A stretch of 64,000 nt of DNA from Lunularia cruciata (Eukaryota; Streptophyta; Marchantiopsida; Lunulariales; Lunulariaceae). Every line of letters begins with the position of its first letter. Within the stretch, counting starts at the first letter, position 1. The position numbers were made by a program, and so were the translations under genes. Positions 35,556 through 48,427 of this stretch are shown here, piece by piece. The notes under the pieces were generated by a model. That model did not search any database. It had not been told where the DNA came from and saw nothing but the letters and a program-made list of their open reading frames with translations. The stretch lies in NCBI GenBank assembly GCA_948567375.1, contig OX419761.1, forward strand, positions 46,750,501 through 46,814,500, in the 5' to 3' direction.

Positions 35556-36731
35556 GTCTTCTTCTACCTAATTATCACTAGATTGATACGGAAGTTATGC
35601 AAAATAATACAAAAAGTAACCCATTTTAATATGATTGCATTTTTGGAAGGGTCTTTGAGTTGAACCTTATTTCTTAGGGTGAATGCAATCTTGCTTTCAA
35701 TATTCCAATACAATGCTTGTTTAGCACCTTAGCAAGATAGTTTTTGAAGGCTTACTTATCCTCCATCCAAGTTTGTTTGAAAAAGGGGAACAATGTCTCA
35801 TGAGAATGTAATCAAAATCTCCTAGCAAAAATTATTGCTTGTTGAACAAATTGCATTCACTCTTATGTTCAACTAAGGCCAAATAGGTGATATTTGAGGC
35901 AAGTCATGTCATGGAAAGATCATAATATCCTTGCATAAATCATTCATGAAATGATCATGAATATTTAATCTTCTATAGAACAAGAATGACCCAATACATA
36001 CAAAATAGAAATTCAAGAAAATTTTACCTCCTACAAAATGTAGAATTCTTCTCTACACTACTTGCCCATTGAAGGAATAAAATCCTTGTATATTGAAATA
36101 AATCTCACCATCAATAGTGAGTATTTGAGATAGGTATAATAAAGTATCATGAAACTATGCACTTCAGGATATCTTTATGTGCAAAAAAAAAGGAGATTTG
36201 AGCTCTCTCTATCGCTTGGGGTCATTTCACTTCCTTACCCAATATACATATTATTATCATTACTCATTGTGCAAATTTAGCAGTATAGCCCGGACTAATT
36301 CTCCATGTATTTAAACCTCTTGCCACACTTACTCCATTACCGTGATGCCCAAACCTGTCAAGAGCAAAGGCTACTTGGATCCATACAAGAAATTTATCAC
36401 CTTTGGGTGAATTTCTAAATATTGAATGATCTTTGATAGCATCTACTAAAGTATTGAAAGAAATTAGATCCATTTTAGTTAAGTGTTTGAAAGCTGTAGG
36501 ATATGATCCCTTACAATATTTCAAAACAAATTTGGTACTATGGATGCATTGAACTCTTTCTTGCAAATATTGGAATTCCTCTGCAAAATTCCACCACTTA
36601 ATTAACAAGTCCATGGGGTAATCCTTCTCTTCTGTCCTCCAATCATCATTCCAATCATCCATCTCGAGATCAATCTCTCGTTCATCCCTCCAAATCACAA
36701 TGATGCATTTTGCAATTTGATTGCGGAGCAA
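35556..36731 (-). pseudogene. PIF/Harbinger-type transposase, decayed
   Basis: Cut-and-paste DDE transposase (DDE_4 family) of a DNA transposon. The N-terminal half is an open 155-codon stretch (36264-36731) with TKFVLKYCKGSYPTAFKHLT, DLISFNTLVDAIKDHSIF and VWIQVAFALDRFGHHGNG, the typical helix-turn-helix region. Further left in other frames: IDGEIYF-like residues near 36095, PFFKQTWMEDK and AFKNYLAKV near 35745-35790, KHCIGILKAR near 35700, and a FCIILHNF-like end near 35590. The order fits a whole transposase of about 390 codons broken by frameshifts. No terminal inverted repeats could be assigned. Confidence 0.75.
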
Positions 36732-37006
36732 AGTGTGACTACTAGTTCAAGGCATCGTGATGTCCATTCTCTTGCTCTTCCAAGAACAAACTCAAAGTGA
36801 GTTCTACACCCATTCAATTTGCAATTTGTGGAGGCATGGAATTACTAGTTTGCGGCCGTGGTGGTAGTTTTGTTGCTCTTTCAAGAACTAGCTCAAAGTG
36901 TAATTTGAAGTGAAATCGAGAGAATGAACACATATTCAAATTTCAAATACACCAACTTGATTAGAGTCTTAACTTCTGTATTAATATTTACAGAATGCTT
37001 AAAGAA
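36732..37006. other. Flank of the transposase pseudogene
   Basis: Two similar short blocks (CTCTTTCAAGAACTAGCTCAAAGTG and CTCTTCCAAGAACAAACTCAAAGTG-like, near 36773 and 36876) suggest a local duplication. No gene is supported. Confidence 0.4.
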
Positions 37007-37797
37007 CTCATTCAGATGCCCAAGCGGACATGAGGTCGTTGGGGAGGGGGAGAATGTCAGGTGACATAGATAAGAGAACCGATAGAATGAGAGTGGCGGA
37101 ATGCTGTAGCCTGGAATCCGTGGAAAACATATTTCATGATGCCCCTTGACTCATGGCGGCCGTAAAAAACTAAAAAACTACAGGCCATGGTTTTTATTTC
37201 CCATTAATATTTTAAGCTAGGGGGCCTTACCAATAAAATTTTTGGTCCCCTCGGTTTTAGTACCCGTTCAACTTTAATGAGTTATCCATAAACATTTTTT
37301 CTCGCATTTCCTATGGGGTCTCTAGCTAATTATGAAACCCCCTATGTACAACGAGAAATGTACTCGACGAGGAACGCAGCTGGGAATGTAAGGGGCGCAA
37401 TGAGCCAAGGGGCATCCGGGCTCTACCATACAATGCTGTAAATAACAGTGACTGAGTATGACAAAGTTAGTGCGGGAAGACGGCGTTACACTCTGCAACC
37501 CAGTTCTGAGCTTTGATCTTTTCGGTCCGTTCGATTTAGGGTTCTGTCAGTCAATCCTGATGGGTTAGATATCAGTTGGACTAAATGGCGCGGGCTAATC
37601 ATCGAGACCTAATCCTTGTCGTTCTCTCCGAATGGATGAGTCGAGTTTCGCAGGAAGAAACATTATGAAATATGTTCTCCACGGATTTCTAAGTCCAGCA
37701 TTCCGCCATCCTCATTCTATCGGTTCTCTTATCTATGTCACCTGACATCCTCCCCCCCTCCCCGACGAACTCATTTCCGCTTGGGCATCTGAATGAG
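37007..37797. mobile_element. Foldback / MITE-like element with ~130 bp terminal inverted repeats
   Basis: The left end CTCATTCAGATGCCCAAGCG (37007) recurs inverted at 37797. Similarity continues for about 130 bp: GTCAGGTGACATAGATAAG, GAACCGATAGAATGAG, GGCGGAATGCTG and ATCCGTGGA blocks at 37065-37130 and, inverted, at 37680-37745. The arms differ by a few substitutions and indels. The internal ~520 bp has no ORF. A target duplication was not resolved (2 bp AA at most). It is likely a non-autonomous DNA transposon. Confidence 0.82.
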
Positions 37798-39001
37798 AAT
37801 CGGGATAGCCCGTCAAGGCCGGGAGTGGAGCGTGATCGACAGTTGGGCTGATTATCGAAAGAAGGCGCTTTCACGCGTCCATGGTGTGACTGTTTTCTTC
37901 GACGATGGATCTGGAAAGTATGGCGGCGGTGTCCTGTTTTATGACTTTCTCATGGCCCGACTGCACCACCTCGTCTGTCGGTTATATGCCACTTCCTGGG
38001 TCCCTCTCAGCGGGGTAAAGCGATCGAAGCGCCTATCTTCATATGCCGTCCAAAGGGGGCTGGCCTTGAGATAGTAAGAGCGATTCTCACTCTGGACCCT
38101 CTACTAACATCGTGAAGTGCATTATGTCGATGTAATGAAGAAGTCTGTCACAAGAGAGAAGGAGATTTACTAGTAACAAGTGTATGCGAAGGTATGCCCC
38201 GAGGTCAAAGGGTTTGACCCTGTGATTGAGTCTATGAAAGAAACTAGGGTTTAACAATCTTAGGGGTCCGAACTGATACATGTTCCGGTGAGCAAAATGT
38301 TGAAGTAATATTTTTGCCCTATCATTTCATCTTGGTTCTAATTGTTCCGTGTATTTGGAACACGCTGCTGCGATATATTCATGGAACTTCAAGCCTACCC
38401 TGACTGTCCAAATCGAGGAACTTGTTTCTTCGAGATGCCAGGCCGATGGAATTAAAAGTCGTGCTACCTAGCACACGTAAGACGAAACCTATGGATGTGA
38501 CATGGCGCCGGGCTGAGCAAGGTGATCCTGGAAGTAAAATGTGTGAACAAATGCTTCTCCCCGATGATGAATTCGTCTTAACCACACTTGAATCTAAGAT
38601 GCTTTTCGGCCCCCGTTCAATAAATGTCTCTTTGCGGAACTCTTTCCGCGACGCGTACAGCATATGAGTTGCGGTAAGCAGTCTTGAAAGATTGACCGTA
38701 GCTGAAGATGCTCATCTCGGCCTGGTTATGGGTGCTGAAGTATTGAGATTTTTGCGAACTTGGGTCGGGGCAAGCGTCGATATGTGGAAATCTGGCAACT
38801 TCTGAGGGCTCTAGATCTGAAGTTCCCTTTCTCAGACGAAAGTGAGAGAGTGCCAGATTAGGAAGATAATAAGTATGATAAGTATGATCTGTTTGGTTTG
38901 AGGAAAGAAAAGGAAATCGCTGGGGTGTAAAGTCAATTTAATTGGTAGAACCCTAATCCCCGGTGAGTGCGACCAACGTCAGTCAGCGTTATCAACATTA
39001 A

Positions 39002-39031
39002 CATACCAGCATCGTATAGGATGCTGGTATG
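39002..39031. repeat. Perfect 12 bp hairpin, 6 nt loop
   Basis: CATACCAGCATC (39002-39013) and GATGCTGGTATG (39020-39031) pair exactly around GTATAG. No T-run follows and its role is unknown. Confidence 0.8.
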
Positions 39032-39248
39032 CTCACCTCGTCGTGAGCAGGCTGATGACCTGCGTCATCTCGTAGCCGTCAGCTTTTGCACTGTATCGAG
39101 TAAACGTTGATAGCAAGTGATTAGTGTTCAGGTTTAGCACTATTGAGTATCAGCACTTAGTCAAACTGGAACGGTCAATAAACACTTACACCTTATCTGA
39201 ACTGTAAGGTAGAGAATAGATAGAGGACTCACGATCTTCGTCATAGGG

Positions 39249-39459
39249 GTGAAGTCAAGAAATCACGACGCAACGCAGTTGAGACAATCAACAATAATCT
39301 AAACCTCATTGACACGGCGAAACCCAGCAACTTGGAGCTGAAAGATATTGTCGTGAAGTCAAGAAATCACGACGTAACTCAGTTGAGACAACCACCAATC
39401 ATCTAAACCTCATTGACACGGCGAAACCCCGCCACTTGAAAGCCAAAAGACATTGTCGT
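39249..39459. repeat. 104 bp tandem duplication
   Basis: The unit starting GTGAAGTCAAGAAATCACGA occurs at 39249-39352 and again from 39353, about 90 percent identical. An AAACTT microsatellite-like run (39525-39575) lies just beyond. Confidence 0.9.
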
Positions 39460-42400
39460 TGCACCACACATCACATCAACAACGATAATTGGTATGTACC
39501 AACTTTCGACTACGATGAAGTAAATCCGAACTTAAACTTAAACTTAATTAAATTAAACTAAAATCAAACTTAAACGGTGTAAATCCGGGCCGGTACCATT
39601 ACACGTGCCCTTGGACGTTTTATGGTTGTCCATCCTGAGATGGGGACAAACCGTCACTTCCGCGGTAACGAACCCCTCGTTAGAGCAAATCTGGGCATCT
39701 TGACACCTTCGTCGTCGTTCGGAGCATAATACACGTTTCCGAAATTATTCAAGAAAGAAGTAATGAGCAAGAAAAAGAATTCCTGGGGAAAAACTAGCGC
39801 AGGTTTATATTTTGTATTACCGCCTAAGAGTTAAGGGATCCAAACACGCCTCAATTCATGTTTCGAACACGAGCCCCTTGAATGGAACCCTTGCATCATC
39901 GTCGTTGGAGACCAAGATGACATCAGTCCATCCTTTGGACAGAAACAATGTCTCAATTTAAATATGAAGAGTATAGATACATCTGGATCTCACATTTCAT
40001 CATCTTGCACCTGTTTATATGTTTTAAAGCTTCCAATCTCAACGAATACGACACTTGGATGGAACATCAAGCTGGACGGATCATCAAGAGCTGTTCCACG
40101 CGTCGAACGACACATTCATCCTCAATCTATCAGCAGTATTCGTCGAGATGTTCCTCTGTCGAAATGACTTCAGCTGTAGGACGACGGTACAGTTCATCCT
40201 GACATTGTTGTGGGCGAGTTCTGTGCTCAAAAACGCAAGCACTGCACTGCCAATGAATACTATAATCAGGACAATTTGGCTACAGTGCAGTACCGTGCTC
40301 GAGAGGAAGTCTCTCGGGCGGGTTCGATCGAACCTTCAATGACTTCTAAATAGGAACTGGCGAAAGTCTTGCAGAAAGATTCAACCTGGTGGAGCTCACT
40401 GTGAAGACAGGATCACGTTGTGAAAGATCCTGTAGATGATTTGCCACCAAACTGACGACCGTCGATTGAGCATATTCGGGTGGTCTCTCCCAGTTAGACA
40501 GGTCCTGAACTGACCCGAGACTGGAAATCACATCCCTCAACGAACTGGATTCTGAAATATTCTCATCAATATGATTGCGGCAGTGCGGAAATTTCGTCGT
40601 GCAGAACTCAAACTTGAATCTCCCAATATAATACTCGTGAAGATTAATCTACGAGTAGATTATGATAGCTTCCAGTACCTGCCGAGCTTTGCTCTGACGG
40701 CTATGTACAGCTTAAAAACAAATCTTCAGCTTCATTGGGTGCCTTGTACGGGAACTGACATAAACTGTCAGGACATCATTCGGTCGTTGTTGTTCTAGTT
40801 TAGGGAGCTGCAGACGGTGTAAAGGTGGCGTCGATCTGTCTGGTTTCTCCTATAGTAGTAGAATATGGAGAGCCTAGAAAACCATACAGTATTTAGACGG
40901 TGGACTTCGCTGAAACGCATGCACCAGGTGTGTTTAATTGCATATGATTGGTCAGGGTATCTATTATAACTGTTTAAGGTCACCTCAGGCAGGCCGCTGA
41001 CGAGCCAAATCCAAGTTGATAATTGAAATATACTGCAGTAGAGCCCTGCTATGGATCATCAAGTAGGGTGTTGCAGGACTGCAAGACCATGAGGTGCGAG
41101 CCAATACCGTTCTCTGTGAGGAGCAAAGACTTGGACAAGTAGAGTTAAGGCGGAAGTGGGGATGCATGTTGGGAAATGAGATGGAAATGAGAAACGGCTC
41201 AGCTGATGCAAACAGTGCGATGAGTTCAACTCATCCACCGTAACTTCTGGCCTGGCTGGTGTTATGGAGCTGTTATGGGATTGTGAATGGTGCTGGAAAT
41301 TGATCATTTTACTATGGAGGGGAGAGGAGAAAGCTTATAGCTCCACAATCGCAGCCGTTGTTGATGTAAATGTCAGGGAATTAAATGGGAGAGGTCCTCA
41401 CGGCTGACGTGACCTGTGTGACTTACCCAGACCTTCTGAAGACAGGAAATTCTCCTCTCATAAGGGGATTTCCATGAACAGTAGTAGAAATCACTAATGC
41501 AGGGTAGAATCATCTTGTGGATAGAAATCTGGAGTGAAAACGTGTGATTGAAATGCAGTACGTCTTTCGGTACCCCAACTGCAGGTCTGGATGGTCATAC
41601 TGGTTCGCGAATTCTGTTCGTACCATCTGCCAGAGATAAATACGGTCTGAGAGAGCTTTTGGCTTTACATCAGCCTGGTAGCTTCCTGGTTGAATACCAT
41701 CGGTTGATTTCTCATTTTTGAGTATTCACATAATGACTCCTCTCATCTAGCTGCTATCATCTTACGAGATTCGAGTAAGTTGATGCTGGATTGGTTTCTT
41801 TTGAATGGCAACTTAATGGCGCTTACCAATGTTTTCTGTCCCAACTACCCTCTAGCCCTGGATTAATGGAACGTAACGATGACGAATCCCTTACAAGATC
41901 CTATAGCGAGCAAGCAGGAGATACTACGAGGGAAATTCCGAATCTGGAAAAATCAATAAAATGGTTTTCTTAGAACTCCAAAGCATTGACGATGGATATC
42001 ACAAATCTATGTCTCGTGCGAATTAACAATAACCGTACAGGAAATGAAACTAAGGCCCTACGAGGTCATCTGAGAGTGCTGGTGCTGGCAATAGGATGTC
42101 ACCAGCAGAATAAGCGAGCACCTCAACTGGCAATTCCATAAGTAGCATCGTTTTGAGATAGGAGATGTCCTGTCTCTGAGCTGAATCTCCAAGGCCAATG
42201 AACAAGAATGATAACGTACCCCATGCTTCTTACAGCAACCCACTTTAAACTATGGGTTAATCAACCATTCCACTATGAAATTCAAGTTGATATAAACCAA
42301 TTCTTACAGAAGACAAGAGAGCTGATCATCAGACTATGACAGTTTCTTTGTGACTATCGAGTTGAACTTCTGCTATGTCTTTTAACCAGAATCCCGTTCG

Positions 42401-44634
42401 ATCTGAAGTCGGGAGATAGCTGTTCCCAAGGAGTCCCAACTTGGTAGGAAGATAATGTGTTGCGGTAAAAAGTGTGCATTATTCCTTTTAACTTTTCCGC
42501 ATATTACACACACAGTGGGCCGAGATGACAATACGCGAAGTTAAGTGAACTACTCGACGTGATAGTAATGCCCAATCATTGCGGGGAAACGAATCCACTA
42601 AACGAAAAGTTGTTTTACAGCCATAGATTAGGCGGCACGAGAAGTACCACAACAGTCTGGAAGTTAATGAACCACATCTCTTATCGAGAGAAAACAATAT
42701 GGTTCCTCCCTGCAGTCCAATAGTTCAAACTGTACATCTGCGTGAACTGGCGCTATATCTTTGCGATTAAAGTGTAAGTGTCATGTAGCATTTAAGAAAT
42801 CAGAACCACGGCCTATGTATACCCAGCAGACATTCTGAAAACCCGTTCTAACAAGAGTTTCTACTGAGGGAAGAGATCCAACATGAATCAGATGTCAAAA
42901 GGTATTTGTGTACTCAAGAGTGGAACCTTCCCTTCTGAATGGAACAGAAAACTGAATCGATATTGTCGATGCTACCTGATATATCGAACCCACTGGATGC
43001 AGCTTCGGTGTTCAGCTTCCCGAAAGCAGGCTGAAGGTACAAAAGGGACTCTTCTACTCAAGTTTAATCCAGGTGGCAGTTACCACAAGGTGATAAAGGT
43101 TAAGATATAGCTGGGAAAATATTGAAGCTCAGGTCAATCAATTGTGAAAATGCTCGGAGGATAAGTGTATCAAACGCTGGTCTCCGAAATTTTTCAGGGA
43201 ACTTGATTTTCACCTGCCTGTGCGCATTCCAGGTAAGTCAGAATATTTACTATTTTTGGATTGGGAACAAAGATTGTTCAGCGGAATGTTCGAATTCGAA
43301 GTCTCCACGTTCGAGTAACTCGAAGCATGTTTGTCCTAGATCCGTAAACCGCGTTACAACTGAGGTGTACCCGGTGAGAAGCTCAAATGTATGTGATGAT
43401 CTGCTCAGCTACTGCAGCATTCCACAATTCCAAATCACTCTTACGGCGAGGACCAGGCAATTATTTTGGCATCTGATTTTATTCTCCAGGACCGTCCTTC
43501 TACCTGGTGGACGATGTCCGAGATCCTCATTACGCCTTCATTATAGTGGGGTCTATCTTCACTAGCTATTCCAATGGTGGTGAGTCAATGAGGGGAATCC
43601 GGTAAGGACTTTTTGGTCCTGCGCACTCATCGCCTACATGTACACGCACCTGCACACCACGAGATGGATTCACTGGACTTCGGTTGAGAGGTGATGTCAA
43701 ACTCTCAGAGAATGAAGCTAAGACGTAAGCTATAGTTGCCCACTGTTGCTATCGTTCAAGACTCTCACAACGTATTGTTTGGGATCACAAGCCGGGACTG
43801 TACACAGAACAGGAATTCGAAATTTGCAACAAACCCACACATTACCAATTTACCAATGCCGTGGTCATGTAGTTTCTCGGGACACAGTTTGGAACTAGGG
43901 CGACCTTCCCCACAGCCCATTCCGTATACGTGTGGTTATGAAGACCTCTAGACTAGGCATTCTTCTGTTGGAAAACATGTCCTTTGACTTCAGCGTTTTA
44001 GGAACAGTGCTAAAGACATCCGGCAAACAGACAAGGCAGTTGAATCACAGTTACCAATCTGATGAGAGACAGAGAAACTTGTCCCAGAGAAAAAGTCCCA
44101 TATAAGAGTCAACTTGAGAATACAGACATTATCTGCAGTGGATACAGTACGAGGTAATACAAGCCCCTTCAGATCTTCTTCAGAGCTTGACTACTTTTAT
44201 CATAGCGTCAGCGAGCTTGTTTCCGCTCAGGATGATAAACTCCAAGTAAAGTGAGGAGACCATACAATCGACCTGTGTTGCGGTGTAGGGACCAGGAGAG
44301 GTCCATGCAGGAAAGCGATTGTGGGTGATTTGCAATGATGATTTGGGTGAATACATAAATAGGAACTTGTTACCCTCATACTAAGGAAGGAAGACTCACT
44401 TTCAAGGGTTTTCCAGATATATAACTCTGGACTTCAAGTCCTGCAAGGTAACGGTCACCAGGACTGCCATACTGCATACGAGGAAAAGTAATGTATGCGC
44501 AGATGATACTGTAACCGTTAATTTGTCTACTGACGGTCAGTTGGAAACTGCAAAGGTTGTCGTAAACTGTTCAAAAGAGGTAAAAGCCCGGACATCATTT
44601 TTCTTTCCTTCCCTGTTCGAGACATATGGAGACA

Positions 44635-47600
44635 TGGAAAGGAAGAAGATGACCGCGTAGGAAAAACGAAAGAAAAAGGCGACCGCGTAGGAAAAATGAA
44701 GGATGGGAAGACCCCATCAAGCCGTACAAGGGAGAGACAAAAAAGGTAACATGGGGCTAAGCCCCAATAGAGTCTGTATGAGAAATCTGCACCACCGCAC
44801 CTAAGATATCCGAGCTATGCAAGTCGTACGGTCTACACACAACTGGAGCATCCGAAGAAACATCACCTAATGTGATTGCTCTCCTATGGATTGCACCAGC
44901 CACTGCCCTCTGTAGAGCAATGGACACACGCTGTCTAAAGTAAACTACAAAGTATGAGAGTGAGAGTGGTACCCCTTGACGCCTAACATGATAAGCTCTC
45001 GCGCACTCCTTGACAAATGTGTCAAATGCCGTGTCCATCGCTCCATATAACTCCAAGGCTAGAGGAACAAAGAGGTGATCTCGCTGCATACCCCTATACT
45101 TGGAGACCTTGCGACCTGCTGCTGCACTCGCCGCCATCCAGGGAGATGGGTAATCACTCCCTCCAAAACTGTATCCCGCGTAGGGTCCGTGACCACGACA
45201 TCTGCTATTGTCACCTGATCATCTCGGACCAAGTATAAGTCTGCCCTGACACGTGTCATCTGCAACGCATACGAATGCTCCCTCCAAGCTAAGTATCCAC
45301 TCTCTCGTGCCATAGCAAACACTATGTCTCTAATGGCATCATGTGTAACTATCCTCTGTCCTCCAAAAGGACACCGTGTCATGTGGACCGCCGTTGCATC
45401 TAGTGTAGAACCACACTCACAAGTGAGTAGTGAAGATGCAGATGGGTGGACCAAACCTAGGCAAAACCTCATCGCTGTAGAGAAAGTAGCCGGTGCGAGT
45501 TGGAAAGCCCTAATGCATGGTCGAGCTAGGATTCACGAGCCAGCACCCTTGCCGGAGCAAGAGCGTAGACGTGCTCTAGTAGCCAGAGGAATGGACGAGT
45601 CAACTAAGAGAGAATGTAGCATATGCTCACATTGTTGCTCCATCAAGGAAGACTATAGACCTCTAGTCCAATCTGACGATAGTGAAGCAGACGATGGAAA
45701 ACCCTCTCGTGCTTGTGGGGATAGACTATCTCTCATCTGCCGCAATAACACCTGGAGAGAAAAGGATCCTCCCTCCACCTCTGTCACATAAGTCTCCAAA
45801 ACCGGCCTATCAGCAACCACAAAACGAGAGGCAAGTAGGGGTGCTGAGAGAGCCCAACTACCCAAAAATGCTATAGGTGCCATCTCCTCCATAGAAAGCA
45901 AGCCAACCCCACCACATGAGATCGGTAGAGCCGTCTGTCTATGTGCCAAATCCCCTGTCACACACTCAAAAGTCCCTGGTCCAATAATATCACCAAAGAC
46001 TCCCATAATCCTCCTATCAAATGCTCTCAGACGTGATAGGAAGGACGGCGAGGGGGGAACTATACGGAGGAGGTAGGATGGTCAACGAGCAATACTGGAA
46101 GAGAGTATACCAAATGCCACCTGCGGATCTCCTAGTAATGGAAGGTCATCCACATGGAGAACATCCTTTGCAAGGGCAGCGTCCAAGAAGCGTGTGACAA
46201 AATCCTCTGATCCTACAAGCACTCCAAGAACACGAAGTCCATCTAAGGATGTGATACACCCCTCTAGAAGCTCAAGGTGGGGAGGGATACCTAAAGGGGA
46301 CCATGCCCTACACTTTGACACCTTGACTCTCAAGCCTACTAGATGTAGCTCGGTAGTCAAGTAGTCAAAGGCCTGCCTAATCTGATCTACAGGGCCTACA
46401 ATGTGTGTATCATCTGCCAAGGAGGGAAATACACAACCTAGCATGCGGCCAAAGTAGTAGATAGGAGAGCTCTAAAGTGAGCCATGGAAAATAAGGGCAC
46501 CCCCAAAGGATCTCCCTATCATGTACCAACAGCTGATTCCAAGACGGTAACTCCTTCCTGTGAACCACCATGCTGGTAGTAAAGGGAAGCCGGAGAGCCA
46601 TAAAAAGACCGCACAAAAGGAATGAGACTCGCCAAGGATCCACCAGCCTCCCTAAGCTCTCTAAAGATGGATGCACGTGAGACACTATTAAAAGCATTCT
46701 CAACATCCACCTGTAGGACGACCCACTCCGGATGGATATCTAGGAGTGCTCTAATGCCTAAAGATATAGCCTCACATCCTCCAGGTGTAGCTACTCCAAA
46801 CTGATGTGGACTAAGGTGCTGTCAAAAGTGAGAACGATGCTAAAGGACAATGGTACAATTGACCAAACGCAAAAAGATCTCTCCAATAGCAATTGGTCTA
46901 ATGCCTCCGGTGTCCTTCTCAATTGCGAGAAGTCGACTAGCACCTAAGACCCGACTAACAAACATAGGAATGTCTCCTCTTGCTACTGCTGCAGCCACCT
47001 GAAACAACTCGGTAAAACCACTAGAAGGATCATCTGCCTGGAAACAATCTCTAAGGTGCTCATAAACCATCCCTGACAAGCCTCTTGAGGAAAGGCGAGG
47101 GGCAATGCACAATGCTTGTGCAAATAGCGACCTATCAAGACATAAAGGCTGCTCAAGCTGATAATCTTAGACCTCTAGTGGTAGTCCCTCTTGCTATAGG
47201 ATGCAATGAGCGTAGAGAAGAGATGGTCTCATCAATAGGACTCACTATAGACAAAGGGTGTAGCGCTCGTGTTGCTCTACTAAACTCTCCCACCTGACCC
47301 AATGTCCTATGTCGTCGTAATCGATTGGAATCTGTGGTATCCTATGGCGATGCTTGTCTCCTAAATCGTGTAGCCCTAATAGACTCCTCCTGAAGCGTTG
47401 CCCAATCCCCCGCTTGGAATTGATGAAATCTAGCTGCCACCTCTCTATGCCCCGCGCGTCTCCCTCTAGCATAACAAAGATACCATCGAGGGAGTAGGAG
47501 GAATAGGAACCACGCTAACTCGTCCAAGGGATCACGTACCAAACAATCCAGTGGTAGGCGAAAAGCCTGTCTAGCCTCATCATGGAGTGTGCATGGTAGC

Positions 47601-48425
47601 CTATGGAATAGACGTGGACATGGAAAACTAGTCTCAAATAACCCTAAAATGCAACCCGCCTGAGAAGCTAACCACTCCCACAACTTGATCGATATCCTTG
47701 GAACAATCAACAAAGGTATAGAAGAAGCGTGCGTAATCCCGAGTGTCATTGCTGTCAATGTGGTCACTTGTCTCACGGCGGCATCCCAAGTGGTCCAATC
47801 ATAGTCCTTGTGCATCCTTCCCACATGGGTCTTTACCCCTTGTGAGGTAAAGCGTCGTTGACACACCGGGCATGGTGTATCCCGACCTGCTCTAAGCAAC
47901 CCCACATGGGAAGGTATAGCCATGGCTAGCACAAGAATAATGATAGTAACACATGATACTCCTCTCCATGTCTCCCCATATCTGCAAAACCACAACCCCT
48001 CACATCCCAACTCACATAAGAAAACAATCTCTCCAAACCCTAAAATCTATAAACTCTCATAACTTTCAATTTCCATCTCCAAAATTTTCAAATTAAATTC
48101 ACATGGAACTTAATCATGAAAATCAAGAGATTAGAAATGAAAATTCACAACCCATCACTCTCAATGTATAATGATCATTCTCAACCCTAAAAAAGCTAAA
48201 AATCTTTGTAACTTTCTACTCCATTCTCCATAGTCTTCAATCTAGGTACCAATGGAACCAAAATTGAAAAACAAAGAGAATCGACTATTCACTCGAATGC
48301 TACATGCTAGAGAGCACTCAGAAATTATCAAAATTGTCTCACGTCTCTCCCTCTCCTCTCCTCTCCCATCTCCACACTCTCCTACAGCTCCTCCGTAGAC
48401 CCTAACGCCAAGATATCCCCGCAGA
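44635..48425 (-). mobile_element. Non-LTR retrotransposon copy C (RLE type), near full length
   Basis: Best-preserved family member. In element direction: CT/GA-rich 5' end (48425-48340), leader (to about 48010), coding region (48010-44758), 3' UTR (44757-44635). The 3' UTR starts with the near-palindrome GGGGCTTAGCCCC and contains the tail block also seen at 4735-4815. At the extreme 3' side a ~30 bp unit (GACCGCGTAGGAAAAA) is repeated twice (44650-44695). Its 5' end abuts the 3' end of copy D. Confidence 0.88.
44758..48010 (-). pseudogene. C2H2 finger / reverse transcriptase / restriction-like endonuclease polyprotein, copy C
   Basis: Single-ORF polyprotein of a non-LTR element; it should nick target DNA and prime reverse transcription there. 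N-terminal finger CPVCQRRFTSQGVKTHVGRMH (47810-47872). Reverse transcriptase: MVYEHLRDCFQADDP, DTGGIRPIAIGEIF (about 46870-46915), motif A VDVENAFNSVSR (about 46680-46712), motif C LADDTHIVG (about 46398-46424). C-terminal zinc knuckle CECGSTLDATAVHMTRC (about 45365-45430), then an R2-type PD-(D/E)xK-like nuclease: HDAIRD, RADLYLV (about 45232-45252) and IADVVVTDP (45185-45211). No AP endonuclease is seen. The region is interrupted by several stops and frameshifts. Clade placement (HERO/NeSL/R2-like) is inference. Confidence 0.82.
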
Positions 48426-48427
48426 CC

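Larger units (their letters stand above)
37798..44634. other. GC-richer segment without recognisable gene
   Basis: Composition resembles the O-methyltransferase island and differs from the AT-rich repeats around it. Open stretches (for example 37793-38074, 38422-38667, 40055-40342, 43122-43565) are within chance length and have no similarity I recognise. It could be intergenic gene-space, unknown introns, or a very decayed element. A hairpin and a tandem repeat inside are listed separately. Confidence 0.45.

Noticed and set aside
39948-40342. Three overlapping plus-strand open stretches that might be exons
   Set aside because: No similarity recognised and no convincing splice pairing; lengths are ordinary.
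43122-43565. 147-codon plus-strand open stretch, and a neighbouring frame (42880-44340) that reads smoothly if stops are ignored
   Set aside because: Stop density in the longer frame is close to chance for this base composition, and no motif is recognisable. The fact that every stop could come from C-to-T is trivial, since TAA, TAG and TGA all can.
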